DNA of 64,000 nucleotides, taken from positions 500,667,919 through 500,731,918 of the forward strand of contig CM054058.1 of NCBI GenBank assembly GCA_028641055.1. Reading direction: 5' to 3'. The translations under genes and the position numbers were made by a program. Of the stretch, positions 32,809 to 44,068 are shown piece by piece (the first letter of the stretch is position 1; each line of letters starts with the position of its first letter). Origin of the DNA: Alopecurus myosuroides. Its lineage: Eukaryota > Streptophyta > Magnoliopsida > Poales > Poaceae. Under the pieces are notes generated by a model. That model was not told the DNA's origin. It saw only the letters and a program-made list of their open reading frames with translations, and ran no database searches.

Positions 32809-35800
32809 GTGATTTATTTCCCGGGGCCAGGCCAACATGTCATTGGCCCTAGATGCCTCGGTGGCTCCACCTGCGCCTAGTCACCGCCACTATGGCGAAA
32901 GGCCCGCCTGTCAGTGACTGGGCTAGCTGCCGTGTCGGTCAAAAATATTTCGGATCTTTTGTATTTTTCTGAAAATAAAAGTGAAAACAGAAAAACAGAT
33001 TCAAATTGTTTCTTGTAAAATCCATATCAAATCGAAAACTGATCCAAATCGGATGATTCAAATCTCTATAGATTCAGGAACTTGAGCAATTTCTGTTTAT
33101 AGAAAAATTTCAACATGATTCTGTAATAATTTTTGCACTAAATAATTAATTACAGAAAAGGAAATAAAAATTGGAAACTTTGGAAATTCATAACTTGAGC
33201 TCTGTTCACCCAAATTGAGCAAACTTGAGCTCTAAAAATTTGTCTTAACAAACTCTACACAGTGGTATTTTATTTGAACACAATTGAACTAATTTTGCAC
33301 ATGTTTCCTTCTGTTTACTAAAAGGGGCAGAATAAAAATGCTTATGGAAAAATGCATAATAAATCCAATAATGATCCAAAAATTATGTTTAATAGCTCAA
33401 AATGTTCAGTGAAACATTTGCTACATGTTTTCAACCTTTTCAATACAATTTATCCCCTAAGGTACCTCTTTTTAAATTGTTTACCAAAAATGGCAGAAGT
33501 GAAAGCAATAAGAATTAATTCATATTTATTGTTTTCTTCACCCCAAATTTTATGGAAACTATATCAAATTGAAAAGCACTTAAGGTAACATCAGAGAACA
33601 TCATTTTCATGCATGTTGACAAATTATTTAGGTGATGGTCTTGTAGTAACAATTAGTATGTCACTAAGATAAATATGAGTGTTGCCAAATAATGCATAAT
33701 TATTTGGGAACAAACATTTAAAATGAAGATCATTTCCATGATCTTTTAGTTGCATTAAAATGTCATGTCATCGTGAATGTGCATTGCACCTGTTGTAATT
33801 GTTCTTTATTGTGTTTCCTTTCCGAGGTTGTTTGTGCTTCGGTAGATCGAGGAGTTGAAGTGCAACAAAACTTCTTCGACGTTTCCTACCTCTGTCATTT
33901 GAACAAGGCAAGCGTAAATCCCCTTCTTTGTGCATCTCTCTTGACCTATGTTTTCCCTCAAGTATTTTCTCCACCATAATATTGCATTCGATTCAAATGT
34001 TTTGGCTATACTCTCCTAGTAGTTGCATTTTGTTCCGGACACCAATACCTGTTTTCTTCCTATTATCCATAGATTGTGACGTGGCCCGATATACTGCTAT
34101 ATGCTACTTAATTGCTTAGCCTTGCTTAGTTGAGTGTTTTGGGTCCGATGAATGGATCGTGGTTGGAAGATATTATGTCATGTCCGGATATGTTGGGGAC
34201 CGGTTGTCTCCAAGTAAAATGTAACAGGCGTGGATGAGTTGCCATCGGTGAATGATGGTGTTTTGCCTCGCTCATGCCCCTAGGAGTGAGTTCTCCTCAT
34301 CTTGAACCAAGACCGAGCGTGCTTCCATCGGTGGGACATATGGACTCCCTAACGACCAACTAAGTTGTGAGGGTGTAGCCCGGGGTCCTTTAGTTTGAGC
34401 TTTCCATTTGCGTGTGCGTGAAGACGGTGGACAAGCTGCGAACGAGGACGGTGGTGTTTAGGATGGTGGCCTCGGTCCAGGGTGTCGGAGGCACTGAACC
34501 TGGACTACGCTTCACCAATGATCCCGGGATAGATTCATGCAAGCCAAAGGTTGTAACTGCGCCTGCTCTGCCGGCCTCCCAGGAAGAGGATGTGATCAGG
34601 CATGATCAGGCAAGGAGCCGGACGGTACTGGTGGTTAAAATAGTACACCCCTGCAGGGTAAATCTTTTCAAAAAGCCGTGTCCACGGTTATGGACATCCT
34701 TGGGAACGGAGCTGAGATCATAGAGGACTTAAACAATAAAACTTGAGGCGGCGGATGTGATGTTGGGTTGGCGGATGCCTTGTTCAGAAGTGAAGAGTTA
34801 CAATTTCTATCTCGTTTCAAAACCTTCTTATAGACGCTGCCAAGTTGGTCTTTTAAAAGAAAACGAGCTTTCCGCAAAACAGCTACCATAAAGCCTTGCT
34901 AAAGCCTCATTCGAGCTATAGCTCTAGTAATCTTGCGAGTGCCTCCTGTACTCACCGTTGCTTTGTTGAATTTTTATTGTATTCTAGCAGAGGACTTCTC
35001 CAAAGTCAAAGGTGGTTTGTTCATGGACGTCGACGAGTAGTCTGGGTTTTCCAGGTGGCAGCCTGGGGTGGTTAGGAGCAAGCTGGCGCTGGCTTGTTTA
35101 TCTGTAGGCCTCTTAGGCCATATTTTGGTTCTTGTTGTTTAGAACAACTATACCTGCTTCCGCTTGTTGTATTGTTGGGTCCGTGACCTCTGATTGTATT
35201 CTGCTATATTTTCTCTGTTAAGAGTTGAAATATATATGCTTTGTATCGTAGAGACTGTGATGTGCCAGTTTGTTCCGAGTCTTGATCTCTTTATTATGCA
35301 ACTTGGTTGGGCCCGACGTTATGTCATGACTGAGGGGTTGTGGGCCGATGATCCATGACCGAGCCGCGCCTGCTGATGTGATTCAGCTTGGGGGATGGTA
35401 ACCCTGGTAACCTTCAGTCGGGTATCGTAACCGGTGACATCCAGCACTTTGCATAGTTCCGGGGTCGGGGCGTTACAAGTCTATCATAATGGTGAACCTA
35501 CGGAGCCCAACAAAACTGTAACTAAGTTTAGAAATCAGTTACGAGTTATTAATTGTTAGGGACTTCATCCCGATAAGTGTTCAAGAATGGAATCAGCCAG
35601 CACAAATAGCAGATCTTCCTGGAGTTACTTTTGTCGCTGATAGGGCCAAAAATACTCTTTTTGACAAGCTCGTGACACATTTCACCCTACCACAATGTGA
35701 TAATGAAGAGCAAGCAAAGGAAATGCCCAAGAAAGTCAAGCCCTAGTCCCTTAAGAAGATGGCCGAGGCTTTCAATGCTTATGAGAAAAGATTATGGAAA

Positions 35801-35861
35801 TAATATCAAACTAAAAACAGGGCTTCAATATTCGAGGGGCCTCTAGAGAAGCAGAGGCAAC

Positions 35862-37438
35862 TGATACGTCATAAACGTATCCATAATTTCTGATGTTCCA
35901 TGTTGTTTTCATGTTATTTGCTACATGTTTGCTATACACTTTATGTCATTTTTATCGATTTTCTCGGACTAAACTATTGACAAGATGCCACAGAGCCAGT
36001 TCCTGTTTTCTGCTGTTTTTGGTTTCAGAAAAGTTGTTCTAGAAATATTCTCTGAATTGGACGATTCAAAAACCGGGGGTCTTAAAAATCTGTCGCGCAC
36101 ACGGAGTCCAGAGGAGACCTGGAGGGGGGCCACAGGGGCCCCACACCATAGGGCGGAGCCCCTGGCCGCACCATGGGGTGGCGTGGGCCCCCTGGCCGTC
36201 CACCGGCGTTGCCCTTTCGCCTATTTATACCCCTCGGGAGGTTAACCCTAAGAACAAAGCCTTTTTCCATTGAAAACACCCGAGGCCGCCGTCATCGTCA
36301 ACCCTAGTTCGGGAGGGTTTTGGAGCTATCCTCGGCACCCAGTCGGGAGGGGGAATCATCACCGGAGGGCTCTACACCACCATGCCCGCCTACGGAATGA
36401 TGCGTGAGTAGTTCATCCTTGGACTACGGGTCCACAGCAGTAGCTAGATGGTTGGTCTCTCCTCTTTTTGCCTCATGTTTAGATCTTGTGAGTTGCCCTA
36501 CATGATCAAGATCATATTATTGTAATGCTATATGTTGTGTTTGCTGGGATCCGATGAATATTGAAAGCTACTTCTCTTGATTATGAATATATCATGTTCT
36601 TTTTATGTGTATGTTATTTATGATCTTACATGCTCTTCGTTGTTAGTAGATGCTCTGGCCAAGTAGATGCTAGTGACTCCAAGAGGGAGTACTTATGCTC
36701 TATAGTGGGTTCATGCCGCCCTTTTACTCACGCTCGAGTCACAAAAACGTAAGGGGTGGGGGATGTTCTGATGCCACTAGGGAGAAAACAATAATGTTTA
36801 CATAACACAGTTTGCTTAATACAATTATCTGTTGCTTGCAACTTAATACCCAAGGATTGCTCGGATGACAATCTGAGGGTGGATTATTAGTCATAGATGT
36901 AGTTGGATAACGGTCTATGTATTTTGTTGTAATGCCCGGATGAATCACATAGTAATCATCATGTCATGCGTGTTTCAATATCTATCAATTGCCGAGCTGT
37001 AATTTGTTCACCACACATGTTGATTATCTTCTATGGAGAGACACCACTAGTGAACTGTGGATCCCGGTCCATTTTCCTCATACTGATAATACAACCACTG
37101 CAATCACTTTTTTCATACTGCTACTGTTGTTTTCACACTGTTTTCCGACTATTTTCCACACCATACGTTTAACCTCTTTGTTTTCAGCAAAACCGGTGAG
37201 ATTGACAACCTCACTGCTTCGTTGGGGCAAAGTGATTTGATTGTGTTGTGCAGGTTACACGTTGCTTGTGAACCGGCCGGTAGTGGGCTGTTCCACCTCA
37301 TCTGCATCAACCTTCAGAAGTTGCTTCTTTCTCCTACTGGTCGATTCAACCCTTGTTTCGTTCTGAGAAAAACTTGTTGTTGCACTCTTCATACCTTCCT
37401 CTTAGGGTCTCCCAACGAACATGTGTTCACACGCATGA
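35862..37438 (+). repeat. Solo Sabrina-like LTR inserted in CACTA
   Basis: It begins TGATACGTCATAAACG; GCAAC stands immediately before (35857-35861) and after (37439-37443), a perfect 5-bp target duplication, with no internal domain. Homologous over its length to the inverted LTR at 22732-24328; the last bases (CGCATGA) have lost the canonical CA. It arose by recombination between the two LTRs of one element (established mechanism). Confidence 0.85.
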
Positions 37439-38859
37439 GCAACACTGGCCATCATTTAAGGCATACAAGGAATCATAAGAGGGCAAGGAAAGGTCACCAA
37501 AGAATAAGGAAAACACGACTAAGAATATATATCACCATACTATAGGTCCAGGTGGCTACATGGTTTCATTGCCTAAGTTTGATGAATTTGAGGCAGATCT
37601 GCGAGCTCAGGGGATCACTCCAGCTACACATGATTTTCCCAGGAGGTCAAGAAATTGGTTACTTAGGAATGGGGCAAAGTTTGACGCAAAGGGGGGGGTC
37701 TCATTGTGAATGCAAAAATTGCGGCCCCTTTGTGGCACTTGTTAGTGTGTTCAAATAGGTTAAAGAGGGAAAGTTCATGCTGGAACGAGAGAAAGACGAG
37801 TTGACGAAGGCCTTCGGGAATCCGGAACATACCGGTTGGACACGAGGCTAGAGAGGATACCTGTGGTCGACTGGGTTTACCGCGGAAGAATCCTAGTATC
37901 CATATAGAAGCCGAGAGAGGAAAGAAGTGGAAGTAGGCGGAGGTCGCAACCCGGTTTGGGGAACTCTAAGCCAAATTTAAATTAGCTCATGGACTCGCAG
38001 CAAAATTTAAATTAGCTCATGGAATCGAAGAAAAATTTAAATTAGCTCACGCTGACACCGGAGTAGTTGATCTCATGGACTCTATGAATACAACACAATA
38101 GGAGTACGTTTTCATGATTTCAGTGGTCAACAAGTAAGTTCAATCATTGTCGCACTATATCGTCCCCTTTTGTTCAATCATTATCGTACAATGACCCCTT
38201 TATTCCTTTGTTCTTTGCCGGAGAGGGATTGGAAGTGGTTCAGGAAGCACCAAACCGGTCTTTCGCAAACTAATATGGTAGTTGATACAGTCGATGTAAG
38301 TAGCACTTCCTAGATTCACGCATCTATTTAATTGCTTGAGCATTATTTGATTGAATTCTATTTCTCGTAAAGTGTCCTCATCAGCCAGCGGGAACAAACA
38401 TATATGGATTCTATGCCATGGACAACATAAGGAAGATCGTGAAGGAGCGGAAGTCGAGTATAAATAATTTAACGATTCACGACAGGCATAGGGAGCTCCT
38501 ACCACATAACCGCCTAGAAGCAATTCAAGAAAATTGACGGGATTTTTTTTGTGAAGAACGTCATAAATCCAAAGGGAGAATTCCATTGTCGACAATGATC
38601 TCCATCTATTTAGATAGTCTCCATGAAAAATAATCTCACATGTACAAGTGTTAGCGTATAATTGGATCTCAATTGGTGTATAATTGGATCATTTGCGCAC
38701 AAACCCATCCTAGATCCTTCTACCGTGACCGAAAAAACACCCCAAAATACTACCGCGGCAAAAAAAACAGCGAAAACGTTGCCACGGTAGAAAAACAGCC
38801 CAAAACAGCTGCCGCGCGGCTACCACGTACGTGTGCAAACCGTTAGCCCCGGTTTGTAT

Positions 38860-39047
38860 TACGGACCAAGGCTAAAGGGTGGCCAACAGACTCGCTGACC
38901 AGCGCCCACATGGTGCATCCTTTAGCCCCGGTTCGTAACGCAACCGGGGCTAAAGGAGTTCTTTAGCCGCGGTTTGGCCGCCCCGGTTGGCCGACCGGTG
39001 CGAAAGACCCGCACCAACTGGGGCTATAGGCCTGTTTTCCACTAGTG
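38860..39047 (+). repeat. CACTA 3' subterminal repeats and terminal inverted repeat
   Basis: Repeats of TTTAGCCCCGGTT and its complement AACCGGGGCTAAAG occur at 38843-38960, then GCACCAACTGGGGC and the terminus CCTGTTTTCCACTAGTG. Such subterminal arrays are transposase binding regions in CACTA elements. Confidence 0.8.
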
Positions 39048-39260
39048 TCCTGAGTGTTCTTGCACCACCGCTTCATGCTCGACTCGTCGACGGGACAAAA
39101 CTTTGAAATAACTCTGTCTCACTCGTACATGTGTGGTTTGAGCCTATGGTAAATGTATGTGTGTGAGAAGCAGTTGGGGACCGTGTGTGCATTTATATAT
39201 AAGCTGGATCAAAATGTCGGCATCATCGTCGATAACGTCGGCATCATATTTCTAATGTGA
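39048..39260 (-). pseudogene. 5' end and promoter of a second alpha/beta hydrolase copy, cut by CACTA
   Basis: This region matches 51885-52060, the first-exon start and promoter of the intact hydrolase. The ATG is at 39076-39074; about nine codons (MKRWCKNTQ against MRRWCKNAR) remain before the CACTA terminus. The TATA box and the block GTGTGAGAAGCAGTTGGGG upstream are conserved. The remainder of this copy would lie beyond the other CACTA end and is not in the window. It indicates a tandem duplication, with both genes on the minus strand. Confidence 0.8.
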
Positions 39261-39424
39261 GCCATATACCCATAATAGTTTCTTAGTGACTTGGTAGCTT
39301 TATGATACATGCAAATGGGACATTACTACTTACAAGAGGACAATGTCATGCTAATATAATCCTAATGCCAAAAAAGACATATAAATACCTAGATACTAGG
39401 TAGATCCTGTTTAATATCAATATA
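39261..39424. other. Upstream flank of the broken hydrolase copy
   Basis: AT-rich, no gene seen. GTGGT at 39425-39429 is the left target duplication of the Tat element that follows; without that element the sequence continues at 49292. Confidence 0.5.
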
Positions 39425-39429
39425 GTGGT

Positions 39430-39997
39430 TGTCGAGACATCGTAGTAGTTTTCATAGACGGGGGTGCCATGAGACTACGGTAGAGACGTGGGGTAACGGG
39501 ATAGCGTAGTAACACAGAACACGGGATTTTACCCAGGTTCGGTACGTCGCGACAGTACGGCGCACCTACTCCTGCACTTCTCACTAATTGGGACTAAAGC
39601 CCGTATAACTGGGTTACAATGTGAGGGAATAGATCTAGCTACTCGGCGAGGATGAGCTTCTCGGCGAGTTGCGTAGAGCTTGAACTTGTGTCTAACTTGT
39701 GCTTAGAACTTGTTTTAATCTATCTCCCGTCCGGCTTTATATAATAGCCGGATTAGGGCTTACAGAGTAGGAAACCTAGAAGACTACGTTTAACTTGTAA
39801 CTTGGAAAGTAAGGAATCCGTCTTCTCCTCCAAGCCAGACCACGCGGGCCGTGATCCGGGTTCTTCTAGAATCCGGCTTCTACGCGTCGGACTACTGGGC
39901 CGCCCAATGGACCTAGGCCCATTACCACGTAGGCCACCCTGGTAGTCCGGCTCTTTGTCTACCATATTCTATACCCCTATTCAGTATATATCCTACA
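39430..39997 (-). repeat. 3' LTR of Tat copy 2
   Basis: Plus-strand ends TGTCGAGACATC and ATATATCCTACA. A TATA box lies in the palindrome CCGGCTTTATATAATAGCCGG (minus-strand promoter, near 39731-39751). Confidence 0.85.
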
Positions 39998-40010
39998 GTA
40001 GCCCCCAGGA
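39998..40010 (-). promoter_or_regulatory. Polypurine tract of Tat copy 2
   Basis: The minus strand reads TCCTGGGGGCTAC directly before the 3' LTR, a G-rich tract in the expected place. Confidence 0.55.
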
Positions 40011-40391
40011 AGGATCAAAACTCTGATTCTCCGTCTTTCGCCAAATACATTTTGTCCGGGAAATCTTGATTCAGCAGTCTTGATTCTTTCTACTTTCCTT
40101 TTGAAGGAGATGGTAACATAAAACTCGGAACTATGAAAGTCCGGCTTTTCTTCTCGCGATCCTTCGCGGAAAAGGAACTTCTAACGTCAGCGCTTTAATC
40201 ATGCTGACGCAGGCGACGCTTGGTTTCACGCGGGAAACCCTGCAACGTATCTCTGACAGATTCTCACGGGAAACGAGGAGATAGCCATCATTCCCCTGTC
40301 GTTATATTTCCCGTAGTTTCCGGCGAGCGACACGCGTCGAGCATCCAACGGTCGAAAGAGCCGTTGGCACGTATCTAAACGGTTCTCTGGC

Positions 40392-40399
40392 TATAAATA
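40392..40399 (+). promoter_or_regulatory. TATA box for the antisense gene
   Basis: TATAAATA in a plus-strand context, about 136 bp before the ATG at 40535, followed by a pyrimidine-rich leader. It suggests the gene has its own promoter and is not read from the LTR. Confidence 0.6.
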
Positions 40400-40534
40400 G
40401 CCATCATCGTCCTCCTCCGAAACTTTCCTCACTCCCTCACTGCCCACACCATTGACGCGCACGCGAGCTCGAGAGCAAGTCCTTGTCCCAACGCACGTAT
40501 CCGTCGCACGCTGAACGCAAAGCGCCACCAAAAA

Positions 40535-43468
40535 ATGGCCTCTTCGCCGCCGTCACCGACCCGCGCCGCCATCGACGAGCTCGTCAGCGATCTGGATCCA
40601 CAGCCAGGATCGCAGAAGCACGCCGGCGGCAAGCCAGAGAAGACTGCGGCTTCCGCGGCGGGCGGAGAAAACACTTCCACCGCCGCGGACATTGCGACAT
40701 CGAGCGCCGCGACAACCCCGCCGTTTGCACCTGAAACGGCGGAGGAAAAGATCGAGCTCCTCGGCGACGAACTCGCCGCCGCGGAGGCCGCCGCCGCCGC
40801 CGGAGCGGACGAGGAAGCGGAATCTGCAGGCAACTGGAGTGCCTGCAGTAGTCCCCCGGCTCTCCTTCCAAACTTGGAAAAGGAGGGCCTGGTTCTCAAG
40901 AAGAAATGGCGGCTGCCAGAAGAAGAAACCGAACTCGCGCCACGGGATGGCGAAAGGGTACTCCTTTCTTCCCACCTTTTGCGAGGTATGGGACTTCCGC
41001 CATCTTCCTTCTTCCTCCAGGTTCTCTCACATTACAACATCCAGCCCCACAATCTTCCCCCCAATTCCATTCTATACATGGCCGGCTTTCAGGCCTTGTT
41101 CGAAGGCTACTTAGGGCTAGAACCTAGGTTAGATTTCTGGACGTACTGCTTTGGAGTTAAGCGAAACTCTTCGGAGGGCGCACTCCCAACTTGCGGAACT
41201 ATATCCTTCACTCTTCGGAGATTCCGAGAGGATTGGTTCCCCAAGATAAAAACTTCAGAATCCGTCAAATTTTGGACGGGTTCTTTCTTTTATCATCCTG
41301 ACGTGCCTTTTCCTAAAAAGGCCGTCGGGGTTCCACCTTTTGTGAATTCTGCCGCCGTTCCCCAAGATAACTGGGGAACAGAAGCCGTCCAAGTTCTGCC
41401 GCCAGATCTACTAAAGATCAAGCGGCGCATCGCCAAGCTCACCTCCATGGATCCGCCTCTAACTGGCATGGACACGGTTCTATGCTGGCTGATTAGGCGG
41501 ATCCAGCCACTAGCCAACCACAGCGGCCGTCTCCTGTGCGAATACACGGGAGTCAAGGATCCGATGCAGACATCCGCCAAGGATTGGCCCGCAAAGGAGC
41601 TTAGGCGGCGTATCAACCAGTTGGTCGCATCGCGCGACCAATACACAGAGAGTCGGCCAATGTATACGGCCGAAAATCCGGTTCCCAAGGTAATTTTTCA
41701 GTCATTTGGGTACAGTTCTATTTTATCTCGGATTTCCTAGCTTCTGATTTTGATCTTGCTTGTTCGACAGTTCGAGGATCTTTCAGATTCGGACTTGGTG
41801 TCTGAGGCTGAGCTGGACGCGCTGCGCACCGCCGCTACGGGTGGACGCAAGCGCAAGAAGATAACTTCCTCGGACGAAATTATCGATCTTGACGGAATCC
41901 CCGTCGCCACTTCCAGGTTATTTTCTTCTAGATTTTTCTTTTATGGGAACTTTTTTCATCCATCTCCGGTGTTTTAACCTTTCCCGGGTTTTTATGTTTT
42001 TAGCCTGCCACCTTCCACCCTGAAGCCGAAGAAGCTGAAGAAACACAAGGTTTCTTCCAGCCGAGGCAGCCAACCTTCTCCCGCCGTCGCCCCGGGCACG
42101 CCAAGCACAATGGCGGAAGAGCCTACTGCAGCCCGCACCACCAAGCCCCCAGAGCCCAGCCAGCCCATTGTGTCCGACACGGACACGAGGGAAAGGGCGG
42201 CTGCAGAGGTGGGAAAATTACCTCGGACTTTCGACGAGGAAATTCCCACCTTTGACAAGGATTTCAAAGCTATCAATGACGGCTTGGACGCAGCCGGGAA
42301 TCTCTTCGCGGAATACGCGAAAGAGTTCAAAGAAAACTTGGCAGGTTTGCAGCGCATGAGCCAGGTATATAACTCTAGCCCCCAAGCATTAATTAAAATG
42401 CGTGCTTTTTGCTTTGATGCTTTTTTGTACTCATTCTTCTCCTTGCTATGTTTCAGCAAACCTCCGAAGCCATCAACAGGGAAGTTTTCAGGAAGCTTAC
42501 CATCAAGAATAAAGAAGTTAGAAATCTTCTCTCTATTCTTGAAGAAAGGGAAACAGAGCTGGAATCAGCTAAGCTCGCATTGTCGGAAACACAAAGTAAA
42601 CATTTTCCTTCTGAAATTTCCGATTCAATTATTTGCCTAAGTTTTTTCCGAGGAGCTGGCTAACTCGGATTTTTCCCTTGCTTTTCAGCTGCATTAGCTG
42701 AGGCTAAACAAGCAGCAGAAGATTCTGGCAATGCCGAAATTCTCCGCAAGGAGAATGTTGAGCTTCACAAGAACCTTGTGAAAGCACAACAAGACTTGGA
42801 AGCCAGTAATCTGGCCCTTGGAGTTTCTAATTCCAAGGCTTCCGAGCAGGCGGAGAAGGACAAATCCACCATTCAGGATTTGACCGACGCTCTAAACCTT
42901 CGCCTGGAGGAAGTTTCCGAGATCGACAAGCTCATCGGTAAATTTCTGACTTATTTATCATCTTTCCATGTTTTACTTTTCTCTGTTTTTCCTTCTAACC
43001 CTTTTGGGTGTGTTATTGGAAAAACCAGGAGATACCCCAGATGGCACTCGGGTTGCAGGCATCCGAGCTTTCGGGGAGACATGGAATTTGATCAAGGCTG
43101 CTGCAATGCAGCTGGTAGACAAGTTTCTTCCCGAAAAATATGGGGAGTGCTCGGAGGTTGAAAAACTTCCGGGTGCCATCATGGAGGTGGCGGAGTCTAA
43201 GGAATCTCTCCTTCGCTCCGCTGCACGGGGTGGTGCGCGCATGGCACTTGGCCTCATGCGCATGCACTACCCTAGTGCTAAATCCTGGCGCGTGGCGTCC
43301 GGTGTCCCTCAAGGATACACGGATATGCAGCGAAACACCATCTTTGGTGAAGTCAAGGGCCACGCCACCCAGATTGCCTCCATGGTAAATATCTCCGTCA
43401 ACTATCCAGAAGCGGAGATCCCTCCAATCCCCAAAGACGAAAGCAGCGAGGAGGAGTCGGATGCTTGA
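40535..43468 (+). CDS. Six-exon antisense accessory gene of Tat element (Transposase_28-type domain)
   Basis: Exons 40535-41689, 41771-41916, 42004-42364, 42457-42595, 42689-42937 and 43029-43468 have GT/AG borders at every intron. The spliced frame is open for 829 codons and ends TGA. An Ala/Glu-rich N-terminus is followed at residues about 140-245 by a domain with GLPPSSFFLQVL, NSILYMAGFQALFEGYLG and FREDWFP. This matches what I know as the plant 'putative gypsy type transposon' domain (Pfam Transposase_28). Exon 3 is Pro/Ser-rich, exons 4-5 are coiled coil, exon 6 a helical domain and acidic tail. Five introns inside a retroelement are possible because they lie antisense to the genomic RNA. 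Role unknown. The ATG has context AAAAAATGGC. Confidence 0.85.
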
Positions 43469-44068
43469 AGGGTTACCTGGAACCTGGATAGAAAAAATAG
43501 ACAATAGGAGCATTACTGTTCTTTTAATGTAATCCAAAATGTAATGCTTCTTTTGTATGAATGAAACTTCCGTCTGTTGCAGTTTAAATTATGAAATTCT
43601 TTGCAAGTTTTTTGGGTTTTGATCATTCCTTTATCTTCTAAGTTCTCTGGTGTGTATGTTTTAACTGTCCTTAGTGTTTGAAATGGCTCAAATAGCAATA
43701 TGAATCTTCATGCCGAGTAACTGGGGACGAACCAAGCAGTTTTGAAACTCGGAAACATGGATCATGCTAAAGGCATTTTTACTAACTAGTTCCAGTAACC
43801 CAACACACACACAATCAGATAAGACTTAGAGAATTCAAGGAAAGTTTTAAGTGAAACTTGGGCACACAGGCAATTCAAGTTTCCCTTAGCCGTTAATAGG
43901 CTGAAAAATCATTCAGTTTTGTAACGCCGAGTACGCAAGCACAATTCGGGTTAACGTTGAGCAATTTGTAAGATCATTGGGAAATAGATGAGGCGGAAAC
44001 ACTTTACACTTATAAAGAATATGGATGACAGCATTCCGACAACTTTATTTCATGATCTCAAAAGATGT
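43469..44068. other. Region between antisense gene and reverse transcriptase end
   Basis: AT-rich, probably the 3' UTR of the antisense gene (several AATGTAAT and AATGAAAC-like signals at 43526-43566). No ORF is supported. Confidence 0.5.

Larger units (their letters stand above)
25041..35477 (+). mobile_element. Non-autonomous LTR retrotransposon with giant 4.8-kb LTRs (LARD-like)
   Basis: Two direct repeats, 25041-29814 and 30702-35477, start TGTAACAGCCC and end GGGGCGTTACA. The 887 bp between them hold an initiator tRNA-Met primer site at the left and a GTAAGTGGGGTAG purine-rich tract at the right, but no gag, protease or polymerase. AGTC flanks both sides (25037-25040 and 35478-35481), the probable target duplication inside CACTA coding DNA. 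LTRs differ at only a few positions per few hundred bases by eye, so insertion is recent. LARDs were described with LTRs near 4.5 kb and a longer internal domain; here nearly the whole internal domain is gone. Mobilisation must be in trans; the CTCGGGACGAGATT end suggests a Del/Tekay-type parent (inference). Confidence 0.85.
30702..35477 (+). repeat. Right LTR of the LARD-like element
   Basis: 4,776 bp, same ends as the left LTR. Differences seen include small gaps near 30987-31045 and single substitutions. The TATA-like GATAAAAG is at 32203-32210, and the 28749 frame reappears at 34412-34723. Confidence 0.85.
24711..38590 (+). pseudogene. CACTA-borne ORF with Ulp1-like C-terminus, interrupted
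   Basis: Coding remnants in order: an acidic N-terminus (24711-25000), then VRDFIPISVQEWNQP and VADRAKNTLFDKLVTHFTLP (after 35520), GPGGYMVSLPKFDEFEADL (near 37550) and KDELTKAFGNPEHTG (near 37790). Next is a 10-codon repeat with core KFKLAH at 37981-38056. Last is a stretch near 38383-38560 (FYAMDNIRKIV, RHRELLPHNRLEAIQE) that resembles the C-terminal Ulp1-protease-like part of grass CACTA proteins. Several in-frame stops and probable intron remnants are present. The two insertions fall within the frame, which continues on the far side of each. Function in the element is unknown. Confidence 0.7.
24329..39047 (+). mobile_element. CACTA (En/Spm-like) transposon, decayed, left end lost or outside, split by two insertions
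   Basis: Three pieces, 24329-25040, 35478-35861 and 37444-39047, form one element once the two insertions are removed. The right terminus is clear: CACTAGTG at 39040-39047, whose complement starts CACTAGTGGAAAACAGGCC, preceded by subterminal repeats. The 3 bases after it (TCC, 39048-39050) should be one half of the target duplication. The left terminus was not found; a Sabrina-like LTR abuts at 24328. The target was the first exon of a hydrolase gene copy. Confidence 0.8.
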
